A stretch of DNA of 5,819 nt, from positions 1-5,819 of the forward strand of contig SKOL01000068.1 of NCBI GenBank assembly GCA_007120055.1, read 5' to 3'. Below, in pieces: positions 1 through 5,819 of this stretch. The notes under the pieces are model-generated. The model was not told the DNA's origin and searched no databases. It was given only the letters and a program-made list of their open reading frames with translations. The stretch is from Anaerobacillus sp. Lineage in GTDB: Bacteria > Bacillota > Bacilli > Bacillales_H > Anaerobacillaceae. Within the stretch, counting starts at the first letter, position 1, and the number at the start of each line of letters is the position of its first letter. Both the position numbers and the translations under genes were made by a program.

Positions 1-97
1 GTACTAAAACTTCATTTTCTTTCGGAGTCGGAACCTCTACATCTTCATACCGTAATTGATTAGGCCCACCTAGCTCTCTTAAAACAATCGCTTTCAT
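1..97 (-). CDS. Medium-chain dehydrogenase / quinone oxidoreductase-type protein, N-terminal 32 codons
   Basis: The frame begins MKAIVLRELGGPNQLRYEDV and continues to EVPTPKENEVLV, where the window ends. This is the standard opening of the medium-chain dehydrogenase/reductase superfamily (zinc alcohol dehydrogenase and NADPH:quinone oxidoreductase branches): first beta-strand MKAIVL, a GGP(x)QL turn as in quinone oxidoreductases, and VP.P...EVLV leading into the GroES-like domain. The full protein would be about 320-340 residues and act as a cytosolic NAD(P)H-dependent oxidoreductase. The start is fixed by AAGGAGGTT 6 nt upstream; the ATG 5 nt further upstream, within the overlapping TTAATGAAATG stretch, closes at once. 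It has its own promoter and a palindrome in its leader, so it is probably regulated separately from the large gene. The substrate cannot be told. Confidence 0.88.
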   Translation of the reverse strand, partial: MKAIVLRELGGPNQLRYEDVEVPTPKENEVLV

Positions 98-103
98 TTC
101 ATT

Positions 104-112
104 AACCTCCTT
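104..112 (-). promoter_or_regulatory. Ribosome binding site of the dehydrogenase gene
   Basis: AAGGAGGTT on the minus strand is a near-perfect complement of the 16S 3' end, 6 nt before the ATG at 97. It fixes the start and suggests strong translation once the mRNA is made. Confidence 0.88.
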
Positions 113-124
113 TTTAAAAAAATA

Positions 125-152
125 TTTAATGAGCGAGCGTTCGCTCATTAAA
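125..152 (-). promoter_or_regulatory. Perfect 12-bp-arm palindrome: probable TetR-type operator in the dehydrogenase leader
   Basis: TTTAATGAGCGA (125-136) is repeated exactly inverted at 141-152 around a 4-nt centre. The core TGAGCGA...TCGCTCA has the length and TGAnCGA-type half-sites of many TetR/AcrR family operators, and repressors of this family often control oxidoreductase genes. It lies between the extended -10 promoter and the ribosome binding site, so a bound repressor would act as a roadblock or mask a weaker downstream promoter. On the mRNA the same palindrome forms a stem followed at once by TATTTTTTT, so a terminator-like attenuator is the alternative. Confidence 0.62.
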
Positions 153-180
153 TTAATAGAATTTTCTTAATTTTAATTAT

Positions 181-189
181 ATTATAACA
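181..189 (-). promoter_or_regulatory. Extended -10 promoter of the dehydrogenase gene
   Basis: The minus strand reads TGTTATAAT, a perfect TATAAT with the TGn extension of sigma-A promoters. No good -35 hexamer lies 16-18 nt upstream (the sequence there is AT-rich, around ATACTTG), which is acceptable for extended -10 promoters. Transcription would start near 174, giving a leader of about 77 nt that contains the palindrome. Confidence 0.6.
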
Positions 190-229
190 TTTAATCTCTT
201 ACAAGTATTTAACTCATAACGTCTTTTTT

Positions 230-262
230 GGGACAAGGGGGACAGGTTTTTCATTGTACCCC
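230..262. repeat. REP-like GC-rich hairpin element
   Basis: Within AT-rich intergenic DNA, the plus strand has GGGACAAGGGGGACAGG followed by a T-run and TGTACCCC. GGGGGACA (237-244) pairs with TGTACCCC (255-262), with one G-A mismatch, around a 10-nt loop, and GGGACA is directly repeated in the left part. This resembles the GGGACAGG...TGTCCC intergenic repeats of Bacillus-type genomes, often linked to REP-associated (Y1) transposases. That likeness is from memory and one copy in the window cannot prove repetition. The hairpin sits 16 bp after the large gene's stop. It is not followed by a T-run on the minus strand, so it is a poor intrinsic terminator, though it could stabilise the mRNA 3' end. 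Confidence 0.45.
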
Positions 263-277
263 TTGAATTCGTCCATA

Positions 278-3200
278 CTAGATTAATTGTATTTTGTTAA
301 GCCCCGCTTGGTACTCGTCAAATGATATTTCTCCAGATTCAAAAAGTTTACTCAACTGTTGTGTTTTCTTTACAATGATTTTCCTGTTTACTTTCTCTCC
401 TTCAGAACAAGCCCAACATTCAGGGAGATCGAGTAATGAGACTATCTCTTTTATTTCTTCAGCAAATTCACCATCTAAATTCTGTACAAAATGACAATAT
501 AACACAAAACAATAAAGCGCTTGAGAAACTGTATTTTTGTATAATGGAAGGGCTGCGAAAGTACTAAAGATCTTTTTTCTAGCGAACTCTGGGTTCTTTA
601 GTAAGTAGCCTAAGATTAAATGCTGTACCTCTGTTTTCACAGATAGCTCCTCGTTATCTATTAAAGCAATGTAGCGATCAAATTGCTGTGGCTTTAATTC
701 TTTTAATATCAATTCATATAATTTTATACGTGTTTCTCCGACTGTTACTTTTTGCATACAAGATGATAATTCGTCGTCTAACTCATTCGTAAATAAAGCT
801 GGAATTATCAATTCAATGGAAATGGTTTTATAAAGTTCGCCAACTTCATTGATTTTGTTAAATACGTAAAGTGCCTCGTTAAAATGCTTGTTTTCTAGGT
901 AAGATTCCATAAGTATTAATAAACTGCTTTCTAACAAATAGTCTGTTTTAATTTTGTCAATATAGTATTTCGCTTTTTCCATATTAAGATCTTCTAATAA
1001 AACAGTTGCCATTTGTTTATAGACTTTATCCTTTAGCTCATGACCTGGTTCAAGATCTTTATATCCTTTCTTCAATATTTCCTGGTAATCTTTATATTCT
1101 TGACGACCTTGTTTTTTTAATTCATACGCGAATTGAATAACCACCATTAACTGCCAATCAGGATAAAACTCTTTTAATTCTATCGTCAAAGCCTTGTCCA
1201 TAACTCTTTTTGCTGCTTCTTTTTTCCCTTTGTTAAAAAGATAGCTAGAATGGACACAATATAATAACCCTTTTAATTCTCCATAAACGTGAGATATTTC
1301 TTTTTCAGCTAGTTGAATAATTTTTTCAGCAATATTTTCCCTTCCACCATCAAAAAACGAATCAGCACATATGTAGTAGGGACTTAAAATAGAATTTGAC
1401 ATCTTAAAACTTGTCTTATTTTCATAAAAACCATCTAATAGGCTAACCACAGTTTCGTCTCCTGCTTTTGCCATTGCAATAACAAGTTCAATTAAATAGT
1501 CTTCTTGTCTTTTTTTCCTGTACTCTTCTGTTTGAAATTCTTTTAATATAAGGGAATGAGCCTTGTTAAACTTTTTCTCTTTTAAATAATAAGAAAGTAA
1601 TTCTTCATAGACGTCTTCCCTTTTAAATTTAATTAGAGGATCCGCAAATACTTGCTCCACTTTATCAACCTTGTCAAGTTTGAATAATGCTAAGGCTACA
1701 GAAGTAAGGCCAAGTTGTTTTACTTCATCTGCTAGTGGGATACCATGATTATTTTGTTGTAACATTATTAACTGAAGAGATTCTTGCCAACGTTGTTGCT
1801 GTGAATAAAGTTTTATTTTTTCAAAAATAAGGATTTTTTGATGTTTAGCTGTTTTAGTTAATTCAAATAACGCATTAAATAAAAATAGTTTATTTTGCTG
1901 GATTGACGTTTTTGCTGCTACAAATATTGTCTCGTTTTTTACAAACTCATCTTCCATACTATTTAGTAACATCAATAATTCATTATGATAGCCACAATTG
2001 ACCATTGTCTCTGCAATTTTTTTATAAAAAAACTCAGGCTGATGATGGTTACATTCCCACTCATTTATTTTTTTAATGACAAAAGAAATTTTTCCCTTCT
2101 TAATCCAAGTAGTTAACAACTCAAGGAAGATTAAATCCTTTTCTAAAGGTAATGGGATTTTTGCCAACAATTGATCTCCTTCAGATTCTTCCTTTTCCAA
2201 AATATACTCACTTAAAGGCTCTTTAATTTGAATACGGTATTCATAAAATTTATATTCTTCATCATCTACCGTAAAAAGGTAACTAGCTTTCTCTTGAAAA
2301 AGATTCCTTATTTTCTCCAAAAATCGATTATTCTTTAGCTCATTCCTTTTTAAATAATAGTTAAAGATTGCTCCTTCATACAGGAATTCTTCAGTAATTT
2401 TCCCTAATACTTCAAAAGCCTTTTCATCTTCCCCTAATTGTAAATAGTAGTTTGTAACATTAGTTAATACTATACTATTAAAAATTGGATTTAATCGCGA
2501 ATGTTCTCTCATAATCTCTTCTAAAAATAAATTTTCTTTTTCGTAATCTTTTTGTTGATTAAGAATCAATAGCAAGCTACTTAAACAGCAAAGACGTTCA
2601 TTTAAATCATCGATTGTCTCTGCAATCTCAATTGAGCGTTCATAATAATCGCTAGCTTGTTTCACTTGTCTTTCTTGTAAAACTAAGAAGATTTGATAAT
2701 AAGCGTTCGATCGTTTTTCATCATAATGAATTAATTCGATAAATGCTTCTGCTTCTTCTAATAAATTATGTTTAGCTAACAAGACTCCCAATTGGTAAAA
2801 ATTTCTTTCTTCTAAGTGATTAATGGTTAAACGAGAAAACGATAATTCCTTTAATTTATTCGCTGCATGTAAACCTCGCATTATTTGCCCTTTACTCAAT
2901 AACGCACTAGCTAAATGAAATAATATAATATCTTGGTCATAACGATTATTGTTATTTTGATGTCGGTCAAGAACTTCTATGATGTAATAATAAATTTCCT
3001 CAACAATTTCTTCACTTTTCCATTCATTTAAAACCTCTTTTATGGCTGATTCATCTATCTGTATTCGATCGACAATAAATTTAAAGTCATAGCCTTCTTT
3101 AAATAAACGGGTCGCTGTGTGAAGTAATAAATGAAATGGAATATAATCGGCCCAATTAAAAATGGTAGGATCATCAACAAAATCATTCATTATTTTTTCA

Positions 3201-5671
3201 ACTATAATATCTACTAATTTATCTTTTTCATTTAGTTGTTTTTCAATTAAGAAATATAAACAAATAAAATACCCCCTTGCCTTATCTTCTATGTTTAAGT
3301 AATCGAACTTACTCAACTGTTTTCGAAATTTGGTCACATCTAATTGATCAAACAGTATGGTTAAATCCTTTTCGTTCATTTCTTTATGAAAAGAAAGAAC
3401 TCGAATTAATAATTGGACAATCCCTTGATCATCCTTTGTCTCACTGGCTGCTTGCAAAGCATAGTCAAATAAAGTAAAACTTGCGGTGTAGTTGTCTGTA
3501 ATCGTTACTTGTTGTTGAAGAAATTCGTTGTTCATACTCAGATTTTTTAGCTCACCAAATCTACGTAATGTAAACAAGTGGGTTTGATAAAAATGTAATG
3601 GATACCGTTGCACGGAAGGTAACTGTTGATATTCTTGCCATTTTTCACAAAAAAGTAGGATTCTCTGCTCGCATTTATGTAGACTTACTTTATATTTCTT
3701 TTTCAAATAATCTCGAAGGCTTTCATGAAATAAATAAAAGTGGCCAACATTTTGTTTGTTCTCCACTAAAACTTCTTCTATTTTGTAAAAAATCTCATTC
3801 ACCTTGTTGCGATGAAGTTGGAGAATTTCTTCTAATTGATCTAATGAAAGAGAATCGTTTGCTGCACCAAACACAAGTAGTGCATCTAATACAACATCAC
3901 TTTGTTCTGTTTTTGTCACTCGATCAATAAATTCTTCATAAAATTCTTCTAACTCTTCAGGAAGGTTATTTAAATCATTAAGTTTATCAGGATTATTTAG
4001 TAACGATTCACAAAGCAGCTTCACATATAAAGGGTTACCTTTAGATTTTTCGTTAATCTTATGAATGTATGCTTTGTTAAGGAGATATTTATTCGTTGAT
4101 TCATATAGCATTGCAAGAATATCTTGCTCACTAATTTCTCCTAGTTCTATTTCCTTTTTATTGATAATAGGCAAACGGGAATAAAAGCTTTTTACAACTT
4201 GAGTTTTGCGACCGGAATAAACGATAAATATATTAGAATATGTCTCGTAAATTAGATGTTGTAAAAAATAATTATCAGCTTCATCAATACCATCAATAAA
4301 AATAACAAGCTTTTCATTTTTAAGATTGTTAGAAATTTCTTGTAAACGTAGATGCATAAATTCCCTTTTCTCATCTAACGTAGTCCCAAAGCCAATATTA
4401 GTTTCATAACAACTTTCTAACGAGCGACTTAAATAATCGTGTACATATTGGGGTCCTCCATAAATTCCTTTATTAATAAAATATTTAAGAACGGTTAGTC
4501 CTTCTTTTTGTTCATGTAAAAGATTGGCAACTAACGCTGACTTTCCAATACCTGGTGCGCCAGTCAAAAATAAAAATCCCCGGTTATGGTTATTTATAAA
4601 AGTCTCGATTTTTTTCGTTTCCGTGGCTCGTCCTTTAAAATTTTCCGATAATAAAGCAATTGTATCGTAAAAAGAATCGGAAACATTCTTTTTCCATTCT
4701 TCTAATTGAATAACATCGATGAAGCGTTCATAAATATCATCCTCACGAAAATGTTTAGCAAAAGGATAGTTTAAATACGAGACTTTTTTGCTTTTATGTT
4801 TTTTTAAATCGTTAAAAAAAGTGAGGGAAGTTTTTTGTGAATCGATATCTTTCACAATAACGATCGGAAACAACTTAAGTACCTTACCATTTTCATAAAT
4901 TAAGTAAGGAATATTATCTTCAATCTTTAAGTCTAGTTTTTCAACTAATTCTTTATGTCCAATTTTAAAATTATTGTTTTCCAGAACAACCACTGTAGTC
5001 TTAGAAAGCCATGAATATTGTAGTGTTTTGATTAATAGTGGCATAAATTTCACAAATTCAGATTTGCATTCTTCTTCCCCTGGTGTAGCCCCATGAGCAT
5101 ACTTATTTCGAAATTGTATTACATCGGTAATTTTTAAGCTCCATTTCTCAAAATAGTCGATGAATTCAGATAAAAGAAAATGATTCCCTGAATCATTTTC
5201 TTCCTCAACATTTTTATAATATTTGCCCCAACTTTTCCGCAAAAAATTCGCTACTCCCTTTACTTGTTTTAATTCTTCTTGTGACCTTAATATGTAATGC
5301 TCCTCTTGTTTTACATAAATGCGATGAAGTTTTTCTTGCTCTTGTTTATTTAATAAAGCTTCAAGTGTTACAAATGTTTGATTATCCTTATAGTTATAAG
5401 CAAGCTCCTGAAAGATCGTTCGGGAAAACTTCTGCCACGAACCCAAGGAAGGCATAAAAAACTCCTTCACAAGGACTTCAGTCACTCTCGTAGATATTTT
5501 TTTGTTTTCAAAATACATAGCCATTAAAACCGCCGTGTGCGTTTTAATGATTGTTTCATATAAATCAATCATACGGTGAACACGACGAAATTCCCCAACT
5601 TCTTCCTCCAACTTATCAATCATTTCATTTATTTGAGGGTGTTTTGTTCTTGGTAACATATCAATATCCAT
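278..5671 (-). CDS. Giant HEPN-NACHT/STAND-TPR protein, candidate antiphage NLR-like sensor
   Basis: Intact 1797-residue protein, cytoplasmic by composition, with no signal peptide or membrane segment. Domains in order: N-terminal HEPN-like helical domain (about 30-225) with RNKYAH at 188-193, the RNxxxH signature of HEPN ribonucleases; unrecognised alpha/beta linker (226-335); NACHT-like NTPase with Walker A GAPGIGKS (371-378), Walker B VIFIDGIDE (456-464), SGR at 486-488 and a GNP (GxP) motif at 545-547; winged-helix/ARC region ending HESLRDYL (649-656); TPR-like superhelix (about 690-1745); SHOCT-like tail (1768-1797). The start ATG is chosen because AAGGGGGA lies 9 nt upstream. The gene follows a truncated ORF by 27 nt, suggesting an operon. 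I see no convincing intrinsic terminator after the TAG stop. STAND proteins are signal-activated oligomerising switches and HEPN domains are commonly RNases. By inference, the repeats sense an invader and the HEPN domain kills or arrests the cell by cutting RNA. The architecture is clear; a regulatory role is the alternative to immunity. Confidence 0.93.
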   Translation of the reverse strand: MDIDMLPRTKHPQINEMIDKLEEEVGEFRRVHRMIDLYETIIKTHTAVLMAMYFENKKISTRVTEVLVKEFFMPSLGSWQKFSRTIFQELAYNYKDNQTFVTLEALLNKQEQEKLHRIYVKQEEHYILRSQEELKQVKGVANFLRKSWGKYYKNVEEENDSGNHFLLSEFIDYFEKWSLKITDVIQFRNKYAHGATPGEEECKSEFVKFMPLLIKTLQYSWLSKTTVVVLENNNFKIGHKELVEKLDLKIEDNIPYLIYENGKVLKLFPIVIVKDIDSQKTSLTFFNDLKKHKSKKVSYLNYPFAKHFREDDIYERFIDVIQLEEWKKNVSDSFYDTIALLSENFKGRATETKKIETFINNHNRGFLFLTGAPGIGKSALVANLLHEQKEGLTVLKYFINKGIYGGPQYVHDYLSRSLESCYETNIGFGTTLDEKREFMHLRLQEISNNLKNEKLVIFIDGIDEADNYFLQHLIYETYSNIFIVYSGRKTQVVKSFYSRLPIINKKEIELGEISEQDILAMLYESTNKYLLNKAYIHKINEKSKGNPLYVKLLCESLLNNPDKLNDLNNLPEELEEFYEEFIDRVTKTEQSDVVLDALLVFGAANDSLSLDQLEEILQLHRNKVNEIFYKIEEVLVENKQNVGHFYLFHESLRDYLKKKYKVSLHKCEQRILLFCEKWQEYQQLPSVQRYPLHFYQTHLFTLRRFGELKNLSMNNEFLQQQVTITDNYTASFTLFDYALQAASETKDDQGIVQLLIRVLSFHKEMNEKDLTILFDQLDVTKFRKQLSKFDYLNIEDKARGYFICLYFLIEKQLNEKDKLVDIIVEKIMNDFVDDPTIFNWADYIPFHLLLHTATRLFKEGYDFKFIVDRIQIDESAIKEVLNEWKSEEIVEEIYYYIIEVLDRHQNNNNRYDQDIILFHLASALLSKGQIMRGLHAANKLKELSFSRLTINHLEERNFYQLGVLLAKHNLLEEAEAFIELIHYDEKRSNAYYQIFLVLQERQVKQASDYYERSIEIAETIDDLNERLCCLSSLLLILNQQKDYEKENLFLEEIMREHSRLNPIFNSIVLTNVTNYYLQLGEDEKAFEVLGKITEEFLYEGAIFNYYLKRNELKNNRFLEKIRNLFQEKASYLFTVDDEEYKFYEYRIQIKEPLSEYILEKEESEGDQLLAKIPLPLEKDLIFLELLTTWIKKGKISFVIKKINEWECNHHQPEFFYKKIAETMVNCGYHNELLMLLNSMEDEFVKNETIFVAAKTSIQQNKLFLFNALFELTKTAKHQKILIFEKIKLYSQQQRWQESLQLIMLQQNNHGIPLADEVKQLGLTSVALALFKLDKVDKVEQVFADPLIKFKREDVYEELLSYYLKEKKFNKAHSLILKEFQTEEYRKKRQEDYLIELVIAMAKAGDETVVSLLDGFYENKTSFKMSNSILSPYYICADSFFDGGRENIAEKIIQLAEKEISHVYGELKGLLYCVHSSYLFNKGKKEAAKRVMDKALTIELKEFYPDWQLMVVIQFAYELKKQGRQEYKDYQEILKKGYKDLEPGHELKDKVYKQMATVLLEDLNMEKAKYYIDKIKTDYLLESSLLILMESYLENKHFNEALYVFNKINEVGELYKTISIELIIPALFTNELDDELSSCMQKVTVGETRIKLYELILKELKPQQFDRYIALIDNEELSVKTEVQHLILGYLLKNPEFARKKIFSTFAALPLYKNTVSQALYCFVLYCHFVQNLDGEFAEEIKEIVSLLDLPECWACSEGEKVNRKIIVKKTQQLSKLFESGEISFDEYQAGLNKIQLI
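281..370 (-). other. SHOCT-like C-terminal tail (residues 1768-1797)
   Basis: The last 30 residues contain QQLSKLFESGEISFDEYQAG followed by LNKI. This fits the SHOCT pattern of a leucine-rich helix, a G-(hydrophobic)-[ST] turn, a D/E-E-[FY] second helix and a terminal K-containing helix. SHOCT domains are short C-terminal segments thought to mediate oligomerisation or target binding in bacterial proteins. The match is by eye and the motif is short, so a chance helix-turn-helix resemblance is possible. Confidence 0.5.
437..3604 (-). other. TPR-like helical repeat sensor array (residues about 690-1745)
   Basis: About 1050 residues of paired amphipathic helices. The clearest TPR-like units are at 918-940 (FHLASALLSKGQ...), 958-980 (FYQLGVLLAKHNLLEEAEAF), 990-1020 (QASDYYERSIEIAE), 1071-1092, 1356-1378, 1467-1498, 1551-1574 and 1581-1610 (ESYLENKHFNEALYVFNKI). 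They keep the small-residue and aromatic spacing of TPRs (A20, F/Y24, A27) but are divergent, so the repeat count is uncertain. In Avs-type proteins, C-terminal TPR arrays bind conserved phage proteins such as terminase or portal. A similar role here is inferred; the ligand is unknown. Confidence 0.78.
3692..4639 (-). other. NACHT-like STAND NTPase with winged-helix/ARC region (residues about 345-660)
   Basis: The module opens with a GRATETKKIETF entry segment, then GAPGIGKS (K377 in the P-loop, bases 4538-4561) and FIDGIDE. Glycine follows the Mg-coordinating Asp460, with D463 and E464 next, which is the NACHT-style Walker B. FIVYSGR (482-488) sits where STAND sensor residues fall, and GNPLYVKLL (545-553) carries the GxP motif of the lid helices. 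The following segment (SLSLDQLEEILQL, then LFHESLRDYLKKK) looks like a winged helix closing the module. All nucleotide-binding residues are present, so ATP binding and hydrolysis are expected. Related STAND clades cannot be excluded by eye. Confidence 0.85.
4667..4996 (-). other. Unrecognised alpha/beta linker domain (residues about 226-335)
   Basis: Between the HEPN domain and the NTPase lie about 110 residues with several probable beta-strands (TTVVVLENN, PYLIYENGK, VLKLFPIVIVKD, TSLTFFND, KVSYLNYPF) followed by helices (EDDIYERFIDVIQLEEWKKN). The pattern suggests a small independent fold rather than an unstructured linker. I do not recognise it. It could relay NTPase state to the HEPN effector or bind a ligand. 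Confidence 0.45.
4997..5584 (-). other. HEPN-like RNase effector domain (residues about 30-225)
   Basis: The segment is predicted almost all-helical. It begins with an amphipathic helix (VHRMIDLYETIIKTH, from residue 31), and near its end carries RNKYAHG (R188, N189, H193; bases 5093-5110). HEPN domains place an Rx4-6H motif, often RNxxxH, on the last long helix, where two protomers face each other to form a metal-independent RNase site. Both the spacing and the asparagine after arginine match, so the domain is likely catalytically competent. The subfamily (Swt1-like, MAE_28990-like or other) cannot be assigned without a profile search, and the domain borders are approximate. Confidence 0.72.
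5174..5202. repeat. Intragenic perfect inverted repeat, 13-bp arms, 3-nt loop
   Basis: AAGAAAATGATTC (5174-5186) is exactly inverted at 5190-5202 around CCT. It lies inside the HEPN coding region, over codons for residues 157-166, a polar stretch (EENDSGNHFL) before the helix that leads to the RNxxxH motif. On the mRNA it would form an uninterrupted hairpin followed by TTATCTG. The function is unknown. Confidence 0.7.
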
Positions 5672-5680
5672 TAAGTTAAA

Positions 5681-5688
5681 TCCCCCTT
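5681..5688 (-). promoter_or_regulatory. Ribosome binding site of the HEPN-STAND gene
   Basis: On the minus strand AAGGGGGA lies 9 nt before the ATG at 5671. It supports this start over the next in-frame ATG four codons later. I see no convincing -35/-10 pair in the 27-nt gap, so transcription probably comes from upstream of the preceding gene, beyond the window. Confidence 0.8.
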
Positions 5689-5698
5689 AATATATATT

Positions 5699-5819
5699 TT
5701 AGATGTAATTTGCTATTGTTACTTCACTGCATATGATGTTCCACTTTTCACCGCTACTGACGTTTAAAATACTTAAGTCTAATTCACATAGAATTTTGTT
5801 GTTCTTTATTCCGTTTCCA
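5699..5819 (-). CDS. C-terminal fragment of an unidentified upstream gene (39 codons, cut by window edge)
   Basis: From base 5818 a frame stays open for 39 codons and ends in TAA at 5701-5699. It has no in-frame ATG, so only the 3' end of a gene would be present. The other two minus-strand frames close within a dozen codons. The peptide (KILCELDLSILNVSSGEKWN, then IICSEVTIANYI) alternates hydrophobic and polar residues like the closing beta-strands of a folded domain. The stop is 27 nt before the start codon of the HEPN-STAND gene, and that gap holds the latter's ribosome binding site, the usual geometry for a two-gene operon. I do not recognise the family. A partner protein of the defence system is possible, but so is an unrelated gene or a chance open frame. 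Confidence 0.55.
   Translation of the reverse strand, partial: GNGIKNNKILCELDLSILNVSSGEKWNIICSEVTIANYI

Noticed and set aside
230..262. Rho-independent terminator of the large gene
   Set aside because: The hairpin has a mismatch and, in the minus direction, is followed by TTGTCCC and then an A-run rather than a T-run, so it lacks the terminator signature.
407..421. CWAC (C1752, C1755) as a possible zinc knuckle near the C terminus
   Set aside because: Only one CxxC pair is present with no second pair nearby, so metal binding is unsupported.
294..494. Plus-strand open frame of 66 codons
   Set aside because: It lies antisense inside the large gene, has no ribosome binding site of note and no recognisable protein features; it is a shadow of the real frame.
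482..556. Hydrophobic stretch (residues 1706-1730, AALPLYKN...YCFVLYCHFVQ) as a membrane helix
   Set aside because: It is interrupted by Lys, Asn, Ser and Gln and fits a buried helix pair of the repeat array better than a transmembrane segment.
3277..3477. Plus-strand open frame of 66 codons
   Set aside because: Antisense to the repeat-encoding part of the large gene, with no convincing start signal and no domain.
3598..3930. Plus-strand open frame of 110 codons
   Set aside because: Antisense to the winged-helix and adjoining part of the large gene. The many Leu, Phe, Ser and His residues are what the complement of a Lys/Glu-rich helical protein gives; no good ribosome binding site.
5522..5549. 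Inverted repeat CATTAAAAC / GTTTTAATG with a 10-nt loop inside the gene
   Set aside because: Nine-bp AT-rich arms with a free loop size are expected by chance in a window of this size, and the site has no context suggesting function.

Overview
The window is AT-rich (roughly one third G+C by eye). It has strong AAGGAGG-type ribosome binding sites and a TGTTATAAT extended -10 box, which point to a low-GC Bacillota, most likely Bacillus-like. The species cannot be told from the sequence. Every gene I can support lies on the minus strand, so transcription runs from high to low coordinates.

Layout in the direction of transcription. (1) 5819-5699 is the last 39 codons of an upstream gene cut by the window edge. 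(2) After a 27-nt gap holding a good Shine-Dalgarno, 5671-278 is one very large intact gene of 1797 codons. (3) 277-98 is an intergenic region of 180 bp with a REP-like GC-rich hairpin, an extended -10 promoter and a perfect 12-bp-arm palindrome (TetR-type operator or leader hairpin). (4) 97-1 is the first 32 codons of a medium-chain (zinc/quinone oxidoreductase type) dehydrogenase, which runs off the other edge.

The large protein is a STAND NTPase with the layout of a bacterial NLR-like immune sensor. From the N terminus it has a helical HEPN domain with a canonical RNxxxH ribonuclease motif (R188-H193), an unrecognised alpha/beta linker (about 226-335), a NACHT-like NTPase with Walker A GAPGIGKS and Walker B FIDGIDE, a winged-helix/ARC region ending in HESLRDYL, about 1050 residues of TPR-like helical repeats, and a short SHOCT-like tail. 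By analogy with Avs and bNACHT proteins, the repeats would recognise a phage component, the NTPase would oligomerise, and the HEPN domain would cut RNA to stop infection. The domains are read from the sequence; the antiphage role is inferred.

The truncated upstream gene is spaced as if co-transcribed with the sensor and may be a second component of the same system. The dehydrogenase has its own promoter and probable operator, and looks like ordinary metabolic or stress-response flanking sequence. No tRNA, rRNA, CRISPR array or intact mobile element was seen.
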